This document shows, piece by piece, positions 1 to 6,299 of a stretch of 38,486 bases of DNA (position 1 is the first letter of the stretch; each line of letters starts with the position of its first letter). Source of the stretch: a virus; IMG/VR virus record IMGVR_UViG_3300036785_000326, positions 1 to 38,486 of that record; one strand, given 5' to 3'. The notes under the pieces were generated by a model. It saw only the letters and a program-made list of their open reading frames with translations, made no database searches and was not told where the DNA came from. The position numbers and the translations under genes were made by a program.

Positions 1-276
1 TTTCGAGTCCACCTAGGGTTGTCAATGACTTAGCTCCGCGCCTCTGGCGCGAGTGTAAAGATTTCCGACACCGCACATGCGAAATGGGGCGGGTGGTCGT
101 AACGCGTGGTAAGCAACTTGATGGCTGGGGCGTCATAGACAAATCGGCCAGTCATTGCGTCCTATAATGTCCGTTTGCGGACGGAGAACGAATGTTCGGT
201 CACCACCACCACCACACGCCAGCCCCGATCAGGCCCCACAGCATGAGGCCGCCCACCACGCCCAGCAACACGCCAC
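1..276. repeat. Terminal direct repeat, left copy
   Basis: Bases 1-276 match 38211-38486 with three differences (positions 128, 129 and 150 here). The window begins and ends exactly with the repeat, as expected for a circular or circularly permuted genome assembled with overlapping ends. A true terminal redundancy is the alternative. The repeat contains no complete recognisable gene. It holds a promoter-like TTGACA on the minus strand (25 to 20), a GC hairpin (37-51) and a TATAAT box (163-168). Confidence 0.95.
163..182 (+). promoter_or_regulatory. Minus-10-like box followed by short hairpin
   Basis: A perfect TATAAT occurs at 163-168 and is repeated at 38373-38378. No good -35 is seen at 16-18 bases upstream; TAGACA (136-141) lies 21 bases away. 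Directly after it, GTCCG-TTTG-CGGAC (169-182) forms a 5-bp stem. A GGAG and ATG at 192 follow, opening a 36-codon His-rich frame to 302 that runs antisense to the end of the leftward operon. This could be a promoter for a short transcript or antisense RNA. It is a weak call. Confidence 0.3.
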
Positions 277-296
277 GGGCCGTGCTCAGGAGGTCG

Positions 297-521
297 TCAT
301 AACCACTCCTCCGCCGGATAGTTCTCGCTCAGACATGGCGCGCAAATCATCGTGCCCTCTGGCCACCGCGGTCTCGGTGCCAATGGCGATGAGGCGTCTC
401 CGCAGAAGCTGCACCACTGCCCCGATCGCGAGCGGATAAGCTCGGGGCCACACTTACTGGACGATCGGTGTTCGCGCCGGTGTGCCGTGGCGTTACTGGC
501 CTCTCTTCCGCTGCTTCTCAT
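297..521 (-). CDS. Small zinc-ribbon protein, last gene of leftward operon
   Basis: 74 residues. The C-terminal half carries CSFC (about residues 37-40) and CAPC (about 61-64), a CxxC-x20-CxxC arrangement typical of a small zinc ribbon. The N-terminal third is Arg/Ser-rich and may be disordered. The ATG overlaps the TGA of the upstream RecT-like gene as ATGA, indicating translational coupling. Its own TGA overlaps another ATG at 300, whose frame closes after four codons. Function is unknown. DNA or RNA binding, or a protein-protein role, is possible for such ribbons. Confidence 0.7.
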   Translation of the reverse strand: MRSSGREASNATAHRREHRSSSKCGPELIRSRSGQWCSFCGDASSPLAPRPRWPEGTMICAPCLSENYPAEEWL

Positions 522-1549
522 CCTGCGGCCACCTTCTCCGGCTCAGCCGGCCAGTCCTCGCCCTCGTCGTCCGGCTCCGGCGGGTCGGCTAGGTAGCGCT
601 CCTCGATGGTGCGGTGTGCGGCGATAATGCGCGCCTTGGCCGGTGACGGCTGGCCCATGCCGGCGAGCCTGACGATCTCCACCACCTCGGCCTTCGCGAG
701 CAGGATGCCCAGCTCCGTGTTGTTGGCGTCGCGGGCGACGATCTCCATGCTCTCGGCCCACTGCGCCCAGGTCTTTTTTTCCGGCTCGGGCTGTAGGGGC
801 ACTGCGGCATTGAGGCGGTCACGCTCGGACGGCTGAGCAGCCACAGGCTCCTGCGCCGGCACGGCTGGCTTCAGTCCCGTCGCCTCGAACGGAATGTCCT
901 GTGCCTCCTCGGCGCTCATCAGCCCCTTCAGCACATCGGGGAACGCGTCGCGCAGACAAAAGCCGCGGGCGCGCATCTGCAGCATGCGCTCGGGATAGCT
1001 GTACCAAGGGCCGGCATCGACCTCATATGGGCCGTCACGCCCCTGCTTTTTCCGCTTCGGCTCATCCGACCAAAGTTTGGCGCGCTTCGCGTCCGCGACG
1101 CTGAACTTGCCGCGCACCGGCTGCGGGTCGTCCGCCCGGATTGCCTCGCAGTAGTACGTCAGAGCGTCCCCTTCGCCTTCGTGCCATTCCCGAATACTGC
1201 GGCACTTGCCGGAGGCACGGCACAGGCCGGGGATCGCATCGCCCCAGATCGCCGGACGGCCGTTGACGACCGCGATGTTCTGGATCGCCTGCATCGGCGG
1301 CAACCCGAGTTCGCTGCCCATCTGCACCGCGATGCAGATCGCGTCCGGCTTGCCGATGTAGTCCTTCGGCACCATGCCGGAGCGCGCTGCTTTTTCGGCA
1401 AAGCGCTCGATTTCCTCCCAGCTTTTCAGGCGCACCGGCGCGGGGCGCTGCTGCACTGCCTCCATGCGGTGGATGATGTCGTCCAGCACCGACCGGACTT
1501 CGGCCTCTGGCACGAGGCGCGGTGCCTCCGCTGTTGCGGTCTGGCTCAT
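518..1549 (-). CDS. recT: RecT-family single-strand annealing recombinase
   Basis: 343 residues. The conserved block lies at about residues 40-225: a helical segment, then a region with ICIAVQMGSELGL and GRPAIWGDAIPGL, then YSYPERMLQMRARGF, the last typical of RecT/Bet-like annealing proteins. The family binds single-stranded DNA and anneals complementary strands during phage recombination. The C-terminal third (about 225-343) is variable and acidic, as in many RecT proteins. The gene starts in an ATGA overlap with the Gp157-like gene upstream. No RecE-type exonuclease is adjacent; the VRR-NUC nuclease at 5174 is the only other visible nuclease candidate. The family call is by pattern recognition, not a search. 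Confidence 0.8.
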   Translation of the reverse strand: MSQTATAEAPRLVPEAEVRSVLDDIIHRMEAVQQRPAPVRLKSWEEIERFAEKAARSGMVPKDYIGKPDAICIAVQMGSELGLPPMQAIQNIAVVNGRPAIWGDAIPGLCRASGKCRSIREWHEGEGDALTYYCEAIRADDPQPVRGKFSVADAKRAKLWSDEPKRKKQGRDGPYEVDAGPWYSYPERMLQMRARGFCLRDAFPDVLKGLMSAEEAQDIPFEATGLKPAVPAQEPVAAQPSERDRLNAAVPLQPEPEKKTWAQWAESMEIVARDANNTELGILLAKAEVVEIVRLAGMGQPSPAKARIIAAHRTIEERYLADPPEPDDEGEDWPAEPEKVAAG

Positions 1550-2031
1550 GTGGTCTCCTTCCTGGCCCTGATGACCAGGCTCATTGCGTTCGGCACGGCG
1601 AGCGAGACGCCGGGGATTTCCTGGCCATCGGTCAGCGCGGATTTCAGCGCCCGCTTATCCAGCTGTGGCGGCGGCTGCGTGTAGAAGTCGCGTGGGATCA
1701 CGCTCTCGTCGGCGATATTCAAAAATGCCGGCTTGCGTGACAGTCCAGCGGCGTGATGCTCAGCCGTGATGGTGGTGCAGCCGCTCGCTTCCATCGCTTC
1801 GGCCAAGGCATCTCGGGCTTCTCTCACCGCCATATCGGCGGCGGCATGCAGGCCGTCCGCGGCGATGACCGCCTCTACCGCAGCGCGCATCACATCGACC
1901 ACGTCAGCGGCCTTGGAAACGGCCTGGGTGGCGTATGTAAAGGCGCGGCCCGCAACGCCCACTGACTGTGCGGCGGCCGCCACGCGGCCTTTGAGGGCTA
2001 TGGCGAGGCTGTCGGCGAATGTCGTGCTCAT
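1546..2031 (-). CDS. Gp157-like phage protein
   Basis: 161 residues, started at the ATG at 2031, which overlaps the TGA of the preceding gene; a longer upstream frame merely shadows the neighbours. The N-terminal two thirds is Ala-rich and helical, probably coiled coil. The C-terminal part has the pattern known from siphovirus Gp157-type proteins: an I-x-D-E-x-x-IP segment, then LDKRALKSAL, then a G-x-x-IPG-x-x-L block ending in LVIR. Such proteins sit beside RecT/SSB genes in many phages, and their biochemical role is poorly defined. The position directly upstream of the RecT-like gene fits a recombination module. Confidence 0.65.
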   Translation of the reverse strand: MSTTFADSLAIALKGRVAAAAQSVGVAGRAFTYATQAVSKAADVVDVMRAAVEAVIAADGLHAAADMAVREARDALAEAMEASGCTTITAEHHAAGLSRKPAFLNIADESVIPRDFYTQPPPQLDKRALKSALTDGQEIPGVSLAVPNAMSLVIRARKETT

Positions 2032-2237
2032 GCCGCCTCCTCTGGCGTCACCAGGCGCGGCTTGCGCCGATGCTGGCGCTTGCGCGGCTCCATCAACTCG
2101 ATGGACTCGCTCACCAACTCGTTGACGATGCGCTCTAAGTGCTGCACTTCGCTGGCGACGAATTGCAGTTTGATCGCCTCGGCCGGGTGGGATGCTTCGA
2201 GCCGCCCGGCAATGCGCAGCAGGATCTCGTGGGTCAC
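2028..2237 (-). CDS. Small coiled-coil hypothetical protein
   Basis: 69 residues from a GTG at 2237 that overlaps the upstream stop as GTGA. The ORF can be extended to 2360 but the extension is only a shadow of the neighbour. The first 50 residues are predicted by eye to be amphipathic helix rich in Leu, Ile and Glu. The tail is strongly basic (PRKRQHRRKPR), so nucleic-acid contact is possible. Family not recognised. It is part of the unbroken leftward chain of overlapping genes. Confidence 0.6.
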   Translation of the reverse strand: MTHEILLRIAGRLEASHPAEAIKLQFVASEVQHLERIVNELVSESIELMEPRKRQHRRKPRLVTPEEAA

Positions 2238-2440
2238 GGCCACACTTCCGGAATGTGATACGGCGCCGGCTCGGGCAACTCGCCGGCGTCGACCTTGCGC
2301 AGCAGCGCCTGTGCCTCGGAGCGCCAGTGCGGCAGTCCAGCAACGGCGGATTTCAGACACTCCAGCAATTCCCAGGCGTGCATCTCGGCCGAGACCTCCT
2401 GCCGTTTCTCAATGCTGATGGCGTCCAGTGCGTCGGTCAT
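2234..2440 (-). CDS. Small hypothetical protein
   Basis: 68 residues beginning MTDALDAISIEKRQEVSAEM. The start at 2440 overlaps the upstream TGA as ATGA, and the end overlaps the next GTG. Largely helical with a Pro-rich tail (ELPEPAPYHIPEVWP). No known motif or cysteine cluster, and not recognised. The only evidence that it is real is the tight coupling at both ends and absence of a better frame. Confidence 0.6.
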   Translation of the reverse strand: MTDALDAISIEKRQEVSAEMHAWELLECLKSAVAGLPHWRSEAQALLRKVDAGELPEPAPYHIPEVWP

Positions 2441-2664
2441 GGATCGTCCCTCCCGTGTGGTTCGCAAAATCTGACGGAGTCTTGCAGCCACTGGGCCGCA
2501 TGCAGCCGACAGCAGAAGCCGGCACCTTCGCGCTGGCCTTTGCCACCAGTTCCCCATGATATTGTCACGCGCACACGCTCCGGCGCTTCGGATAAATCCT
2601 TGGGGCAATCGGCATATTGGCAAATGTCGGCGCGAGCGATGAGCCTGCCCATGCTGTCGGTCAT
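2437..2664 (-). CDS. Small Cys/His protein, possible zinc binder
   Basis: 75 residues. Five cysteines are arranged as C..C (about 15 and 20), CC plus a nearby His (about 51-55) and a late C-x-x-H, with a WLQ helix between. This resembles a small treble-clef or ribbon-type metal site but is not an assignable family. ATGA overlaps at both ends (2664 and 2437). It belongs with the other Cys-rich small proteins of this operon. Confidence 0.6.
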   Translation of the reverse strand: MTDSMGRLIARADICQYADCPKDLSEAPERVRVTISWGTGGKGQREGAGFCCRLHAAQWLQDSVRFCEPHGRDDP

Positions 2665-2876
2665 GGCGTGTCCCTAGGGTGTGGTTCGCGCATCTCGTAT
2701 TCGAGCTCGCGCGGGTCGATCTGCTCGTCCAGATAGCGGCCCATGGGTTCGTCGTAGGCGGCCGCATCGTAATTGCAGCAGGCATCGCAGGCGGCGTATT
2801 CGCAGCCATACATCTCGCCGTGGTGCAGGCGGTCGGTGAAGCGACTGCAACAGTCGCAGGCCATCCAGTTGGTCAA
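2661..2876 (-). CDS. Cys-rich small acidic protein
   Basis: 71 residues if started at the TTG at 2876, which overlaps the upstream TGA as TTGA; an ATG at 2864 gives 67 residues (MACDCCSRF...). Seven cysteines are packed into the N-terminal half (CDCC, GCEYAACDACC), followed by an acidic Tyr/Glu-rich C-terminal half. The pairs suggest one or two bound zinc ions. Not recognised. The TTG start is preferred because every neighbour uses the same 4-base overlap. Confidence 0.55.
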   Translation of the reverse strand: MTNWMACDCCSRFTDRLHHGEMYGCEYAACDACCNYDAAAYDEPMGRYLDEQIDPRELEYEMREPHPRDTP

Positions 2877-3145
2877 GTTACGTACTCCGCGTCCTCGAGC
2901 CATTCGGCGTGGTGTGCGGTGCAGACGAAGTGCGCGCCGACGCGGGAGCGCCAGATGTGCGTGGCGGGGGAGCCGTTGCCGCACTCCTCGCATTCCGCAT
3001 CGCCGCTGCCGTGGCAGGCGTCGCACGCACCGCCATCACGCACATCTGGGTCATTGCCGCCGTAGCGGGACAGGTAGATGCGGCCCGAGCCGCCGCACTC
3101 GGGGCAGGGCAGGGGCGTGTTCAGGCGGGGCTGGAAGCGGCTCAC
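2873..3145 (-). CDS. DnaJ-type zinc-finger small protein
   Basis: 90 residues from the GTG at 3145, whose GTGA overlaps the upstream stop; a GTG two codons earlier is also possible. It contains CPECGGSG, CDACHGSG and CEECGNG, i.e. CxxCxGxG-like repeats as in the DnaJ cysteine-rich domain, without a J domain. C-terminal CTAHHAEWLED adds another Cys/His pair and ends in a helix. Standalone repeats of this kind are frequent in phage early regions. A chaperone, ribosomal or replication contact is possible but not shown. Confidence 0.65.
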   Translation of the reverse strand: MSRFQPRLNTPLPCPECGGSGRIYLSRYGGNDPDVRDGGACDACHGSGDAECEECGNGSPATHIWRSRVGAHFVCTAHHAEWLEDAEYVT

Positions 3146-3408
3146 AGCCACCCCCTCCCGGCGCAGATGGAGCAGACGCCGCCGCGGAACCCGTGCGCGT
3201 GACGCCCGCTGCCGTTGCAGGCGTCGCAGAGCGTGGACGCGTCCAGATTGTTGCTGGAGTCCACAGAATTAGCGACGCGTGTAGTAGTTGGGTTGTGGCG
3301 CAATTTGCTGATTGCCAGACCGTCATCGGCGCGTAAGCTACCTGCAACACCAGGGAGGCCGATGTGACCCGTGCCGTTCTCTCTGCAATCGGTAACCATG
3401 AAAACCAT
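3142..3408 (-). CDS. Small CxxCxGxG protein, first gene of leftward operon
   Basis: 88 residues if started at the ATG at 3408; 3399 and a GTG at 3264 are alternatives. The C-terminal 30 residues hold CDACNGSG and CSICAGRG, two DnaJ-like zinc knuckles. The N-terminal part is unremarkable and may be partly untranslated. The start at 3408 lies about 16 bases after the predicted leftward transcription start, which favours it. It is the first gene behind the operator at 3431-3449. Confidence 0.55.
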   Translation of the reverse strand: MVFMVTDCRENGTGHIGLPGVAGSLRADDGLAISKLRHNPTTTRVANSVDSSNNLDASTLCDACNGSGRHAHGFRGGVCSICAGRGWL

Positions 3409-3430
3409 CCGTCTCGTGATGACGGAGGTA

Positions 3431-3460
3431 TGCTTAGCAGCAGTAAGCAGAGAACGCAAG
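3431..3460 (-). promoter_or_regulatory. Leftward early promoter with operator (PL/OL-like)
   Basis: A 19-bp palindrome TGCTTA-N7-TAAGCA occupies 3431-3449. On the minus strand, TTGCGT (3459-3454), a 17-base spacer and TAAGCA (3436-3431) form a promoter whose -10 is one operator arm. The same geometry and nearly the same arms occur at the rightward promoter (3938-3966). Repressor binding here would block -10 access. Sequence evidence is good; the functional assignment follows the lambda-type model. Confidence 0.65.
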
Positions 3461-3475
3461 CGGAAATATTAGCTG

Positions 3476-3490
3476 AGGTAAGTTACCTGC
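3476..3490. promoter_or_regulatory. Second palindromic motif near repressor 3' end
   Basis: AGGTAA-G-TTACCT (3476-3488) is a perfect 13-base palindrome. The related sequence GTAAGYTACCTGC occurs at 3333-3345 and 3478-3490, and CTTACCTGC appears on the minus strand at 3900-3892, immediately before the repressor ATG. These could be sites for a second regulator such as the Cro-like protein. Binding specificity cannot be read from sequence. Confidence 0.35.
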
Positions 3491-3501
3491 TTAGCGGGCC
3501 A

Positions 3502-3891
3502 TCAGGCGGAGAGGCTGCGACGATTAGCCGGGTGGCGGATACGCTCTGGGCTCTTGCTTTCGGTGACCCTCATTGCGAGGGCGGCCGCGGTTTCGAGGAT
3601 GTTGCTCTGGAGTTTGGTGGGGAGGCGCCGAAAGAACGCGACGAGCCTGATCTCCTCTGGATCATCAAGCAGTAGCTGGTCTTCCGCCGCTAGCCCGCTC
3701 AGCAATTCTGATGGCCTGATCCCGAGAACTCGCGCCAATTCAACCAAATTGCTGGTCTTGATGCCCTTGCCGCCGCCGCCGCCTTCCCACTGAGCCACAG
3801 CGCTTTTGTCGACGCCCAGGCGGTCCGCCAGGACACGCTGGGTGATGCCGGCGCGCAGGCGCGCTGCACGAATCCGATCCCCGATATTCAT
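3502..3891 (-). CDS. XRE-family repressor (CI-like)
   Basis: 129 residues from the ATG at 3891; the much longer upstream frame overlaps the divergent regulator and is discarded. Residues 4-62 form a helix-turn-helix of the XRE/Cro-CI type (RLRAGITQRVLADRLGVDKS, AVAQWE). A five-glycine run (about 37-41) encoded by a GCC/GCG repeat follows, then a hydrophobic helical tail suited to dimerisation. There is no S24 autopeptidase domain, so classic RecA-stimulated self-cleavage is not expected. No clear Shine-Dalgarno precedes the ATG. Divergent from the Cro-like gene and flanked by matching operators, which supports a lysogeny repressor. Confidence 0.8.
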   Translation of the reverse strand: MNIGDRIRAARLRAGITQRVLADRLGVDKSAVAQWEGGGGGKGIKTSNLVELARVLGIRPSELLSGLAAEDQLLLDDPEEIRLVAFFRRLPTKLQSNILETAAALAMRVTESKSPERIRHPANRRSLSA

Positions 3892-3937
3892 GCAGGTAAG
3901 GTGGACTGTCGGGATTTCCGTCGCAGTAAGCAAAGGC

Positions 3938-3966
3938 TTGCCGTCTCCGCTTAGTCCTGGTAAGCG
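3938..3966 (+). promoter_or_regulatory. Rightward early promoter with operator (PR/OR-like)
   Basis: A 19-bp palindrome CGCTTA-N7-TAAGCG spans 3948-3966. TTGCCG (3938-3943), 17 bases, then TAAGCG (3961-3966) form the promoter, with the -10 being the right operator arm, exactly as at 3431-3460 on the other strand. An additional half-site-like GTAAGC lies near 3926-3931. The expected transcription start falls at about 3973, the A of the Cro-like ATG. Confidence 0.65.
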
Positions 3967-3972
3967 TAGGCC

Positions 3973-4179
3973 ATGCGCGATCAATGCCTTGACCGTCTGA
4001 TGCAGATCCGCGGCGCCACGAAGCGTCTGGCCGATGGCCTTGGCATCTCTACGGCCGCCGTGTCGCAGTGGGAGCGGGTGCCTCGCGACCGTGTGGTGCA
4101 GGCCGCCCGCATTCTCGGCGTGTCGCCCGAAGATCTGAGGCCCGACCTCTACACATCCGAACCAGCCGAGGCGGCGTAG
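3973..4179 (+). CDS. Cro/YdaS-like transcriptional regulator
   Basis: 68 residues. Residues 10-58 make a YdaS/Cro-type helix-turn-helix: RGATKRLADGLGISTAAVSQW followed by a second helical pair ending in the GVSPEDLRP turn. YdaS-like proteins typically occupy the Cro position opposite a CI-like repressor. The ATG lies only six bases after the predicted -10 and has no Shine-Dalgarno, so the message is probably leaderless. It is the first gene of the rightward operon and is expected to antagonise the repressor at the shared operators. Confidence 0.75.
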   Translation: MRDQCLDRLMQIRGATKRLADGLGISTAAVSQWERVPRDRVVQAARILGVSPEDLRPDLYTSEPAEAA

Positions 4180-4296
4180 CGATGCCGCGTCCGCACCACC
4201 ACGCCCGAGCCACGCATCCGCACATGACAAGCCTGTTGCGCTGACACGACAGAAGCGTGTCGCGGGGGCGGCGCGCAGGATTTCCGGGGAAACGTC

Positions 4297-4704
4297 ATGC
4301 CGCCGAATTATCCACAACGGGCCGGCCCTGTCTCGGAAACGCTCTCCGACGAGGAGGCGCGCGCCATCCTGCGGCTCGCGGCCGAGCCCTACGGCCCCCA
4401 GGACAACAAGAAGTCGCTCATCGCCAAGGCAGCCAAGGCGCTCTCCCTGACCTACAGCCGCGCCAAACGGCTCTGGTACGCCGAGGATGACAGCCCGCTG
4501 CGTGCCGAGGAGGCCGCCCGATTGCGGGCCGAGAAAGAGCGGCTTTACCGGCTTCGCCTGGCGCGATTGCGCGCCGAGATCGATGAGACCGAACGCCTGA
4601 TTAACGAGGCGAGGTGGCGCCATGAAGCCGGTATGGCTGCGGATCGCCGCAGCGCTGAACAGGCTGGCCAAATGGTTCTCCCGCTGGGCAGGCGCACGGC
4701 ATGA
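4297..4704 (+). CDS. Helical early protein, possible DNA-binding
   Basis: 135 residues; the start is preceded by GGGGAAA. The first 60 residues (LSDEEARAILRLAAEPYG..., then SYSRAKRLWYAED-like) resemble a small helical DNA-binding domain. Residues 65-105 are a highly charged Arg/Glu/Leu helix, probably coiled coil. The family is not recognised with certainty. The end overlaps the GcrA-like start as ATGA. The 117 bases before it contain no evident gene. Confidence 0.6.
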   Translation: MPPNYPQRAGPVSETLSDEEARAILRLAAEPYGPQDNKKSLIAKAAKALSLTYSRAKRLWYAEDDSPLRAEEAARLRAEKERLYRLRLARLRAEIDETERLINEARWRHEAGMAADRRSAEQAGQMVLPLGRRTA

Positions 4705-5177
4705 CGAGCCCGGCGGCGGCCTGGATGACCGCTGACGCCATCATCACGGCGCGCGAGTTGTGGGACGCGGGTCTGTCCTGCTCCGAGATCGCGCGGCGGG
4801 TCGGCACCACGAAGCACAGCATCATCGGCCTGGCGCACCGCCGGGCGTGGCCGCCGCGGCCGTCGCCGATCGGGCGCACCAAGGACGAGGTGCGGGAGGC
4901 AGCGACCGAGCGGAAGCCGGAGAAGCCGCACCGGAAGGCGGGCGCGCCCCTGCCAAAGCCCAAGGCATCGCCCAAGCCGAAGCCCGCGCCTGTCGTCCTG
5001 CGGGTGGCGTGCAAGCCGGAGCGGCTGGCGGTGCCCACGGCTAGCTTCAGTGGCTGCCAATGGATCACCGGGCGGAAGCCCTGGAGGTTCTGCGATGCCC
5101 CGGCCGAGCGTGGCGCTTGGTGCGCTAAGCATCATCGCATCGTCTACCAGCACCGCAGCGCGCTGGTGGCGGCATGA
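4701..5177 (+). CDS. GcrA-like cell-cycle regulator homologue
   Basis: 158 residues with the GcrA layout. An N-terminal helix-turn-helix (about 13-50) reads ARELWDAGLSCSEIARRVG then SIIGLAHRRAW. A long Lys/Pro-rich linker (about 55-100) follows. The C-terminal module (about 118-150) has C-x-W-I-T-G, RFCDAP and WCAKHHRIVY, matching the GcrA Cys-rich end. In alphaproteobacteria GcrA binds the sigma70 holoenzyme and activates promoters bearing CcrM-methylated GANTC sites. A phage copy could redirect host polymerase or link phage expression to host cell-cycle state. Overlaps both neighbours by 4 bases. Confidence 0.8.
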   Translation: MTSPAAAWMTADAIITARELWDAGLSCSEIARRVGTTKHSIIGLAHRRAWPPRPSPIGRTKDEVREAATERKPEKPHRKAGAPLPKPKASPKPKPAPVVLRVACKPERLAVPTASFSGCQWITGRKPWRFCDAPAERGAWCAKHHRIVYQHRSALVAA

Positions 5178-5593
5178 GCGCGCGGCGCAAGCAGTTCGTG
5201 ATGACCATGCCGGTGGTGCCGGAGCACAGCATTCAGCGCACCGTCGTCGGCGTGCTGCGGATGGAAATCGGCCCCGAGGCCAAGATCAGCGAGCACGGCG
5301 TGACGTGGTTCTCGATCGACCACGCCAACAACCATGGCGAGGTGCCGGGCATTCGCGTGGGCCGCGGCATTCCGCCGGGCATCTTCGACATGGTGGTGCT
5401 GTATCAGGGTCGCGCGTTCTGGATCGAGCTCAAGAGCCGTGACGGCATCGTGTCGGACCCGCAGCGCAGCATGGCGGCGACGCTGCTGCTGTCGGGCTGC
5501 CGCATCGGCGTCGCGCGCGATGTCGACGAGGTGCTGCGCCTGCTCACGGAATGGCAGATCCCGCGCAAGCACATCGTCCGGGTGGCGGCATGA
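5174..5593 (+). CDS. VRR-NUC domain nuclease
   Basis: 139 residues. The motif GIPPGIFDMVVL (D72) followed by AFWIELKS (E85, K87) and DPQRSM (Q97) is the PD-(D/E)xK core of the VRR-NUC superfamily, which includes Holliday-junction-type and structure-specific nucleases in phages. An N-terminal extension of about 55 residues precedes the core. It may process recombination or replication intermediates together with the RecT-like protein. ATGA overlaps on both sides show translational coupling. Confidence 0.8.
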   Translation: MSARRKQFVMTMPVVPEHSIQRTVVGVLRMEIGPEAKISEHGVTWFSIDHANNHGEVPGIRVGRGIPPGIFDMVVLYQGRAFWIELKSRDGIVSDPQRSMAATLLLSGCRIGVARDVDEVLRLLTEWQIPRKHIVRVAA

Positions 5594-6108
5594 GCGAGAG
5601 ATCCAAGCACTGGCCGTGGTGGACGCCGGCAGGATGGGAACATGATCCGGCACCAGATGAGTTTCTGCCGACGCTCGCTGCCGACGATATTGCACCAGCC
5701 TTGGAGGGTGCCGGCTACATCGAAATTGCGCGCATTGGCAATGCCGGGGACTTTGAAACGAGTTATGAAGTCTCGGTGTATTTCAATCGTCACGACAAGC
5801 ATCTTTACGTCGATGTCAGTGGCGACTTGGCAATGTGGTGTGAGTTCTTTGTGCAAGATCTGCATCGGGCAGCTTTCTTCGTGGACAAGCTGCCGGCCCT
5901 CATCGGCACGATCGGCAATCTGGAATCGTCGCGCGAATTGCGTCTCATTCGGCGCGCGTTGATCAGTTTCATCCGTCACGGAGAAGGCGAGTCCACGATC
6001 GACGCGGATGGCTTATGGACGTTTGATGAACAACGAGAGCAACGCGCCAACCTTCGGCGGCGGCGTGAGGCGGAAGCGGCAAAGGCGGCGAAGGATACGG
6101 CCGCATGA
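5590..6108 (+). CDS. Hypothetical early protein
   Basis: 172 residues from the ATG at 5590, inside the TGA of the nuclease gene; the longer upstream frame is a shadow. Begins MSERSKHWPWWTPAGWEHDP and continues as mixed alpha/beta with several aromatic and acidic stretches. The C-terminal 35 residues are a charged Arg/Glu/Ala helix. No family recognised. Base composition is slightly less GC-rich than its neighbours, suggesting more recent acquisition. Confidence 0.65.
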   Translation: MSERSKHWPWWTPAGWEHDPAPDEFLPTLAADDIAPALEGAGYIEIARIGNAGDFETSYEVSVYFNRHDKHLYVDVSGDLAMWCEFFVQDLHRAAFFVDKLPALIGTIGNLESSRELRLIRRALISFIRHGEGESTIDADGLWTFDEQREQRANLRRRREAEAAKAAKDTAA

Positions 6109-6299
6109 CCGAGCACGCCTACACCGGCAAGCTCTACCGCGGCACCGAGCCCGACACGGTGCGCGGTTGGATCGTCGATGCGCTCGGAGCCCGCATCGAG
6201 CTGTCGGGCGTGCGCGATCCGCGCGGCGGCGGGTATCTGCTGGTGGGGCGCGTGGTGCTGCCGGCGCACCTCGAGGTCGAGGGGATGGACACGCCATGA
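6105..6299 (+). CDS. Small hypothetical protein
   Basis: 64 residues, apparently a compact beta-rich domain: YTGKLYRG, RGWIVDALGARIELSGV, GYLLVGRVVLPAHLEVE. No cysteines, membrane segment or known motif. The start sits in an ATGA overlap with the gene before and its stop overlaps the next ATG. Not recognised. Confidence 0.6.
   Translation: MTEHAYTGKLYRGTEPDTVRGWIVDALGARIELSGVRDPRGGGYLLVGRVVLPAHLEVEGMDTP

Noticed and set aside
1-276. Terminal repeats as attL/attR of an integrated prophage
   Set aside because: No integrase or tRNA is near, the repeats are far longer than usual core sites and the window ends exactly with them, which fits assembly circularity better.
192-302. 36-codon His-rich frame behind a TATAAT box and GGAG
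   Set aside because: Initiation signals look acceptable, but the peptide is encoded by a CAC repeat and overlaps the leftward operon end antisense; kept only as a regulatory-region note.
3364-3675. Plus-strand 103-codon frame over the repressor 3' end
   Set aside because: It runs antisense to the repressor and to the first leftward gene and crosses the operator-promoter; no motif or coupling supports it.
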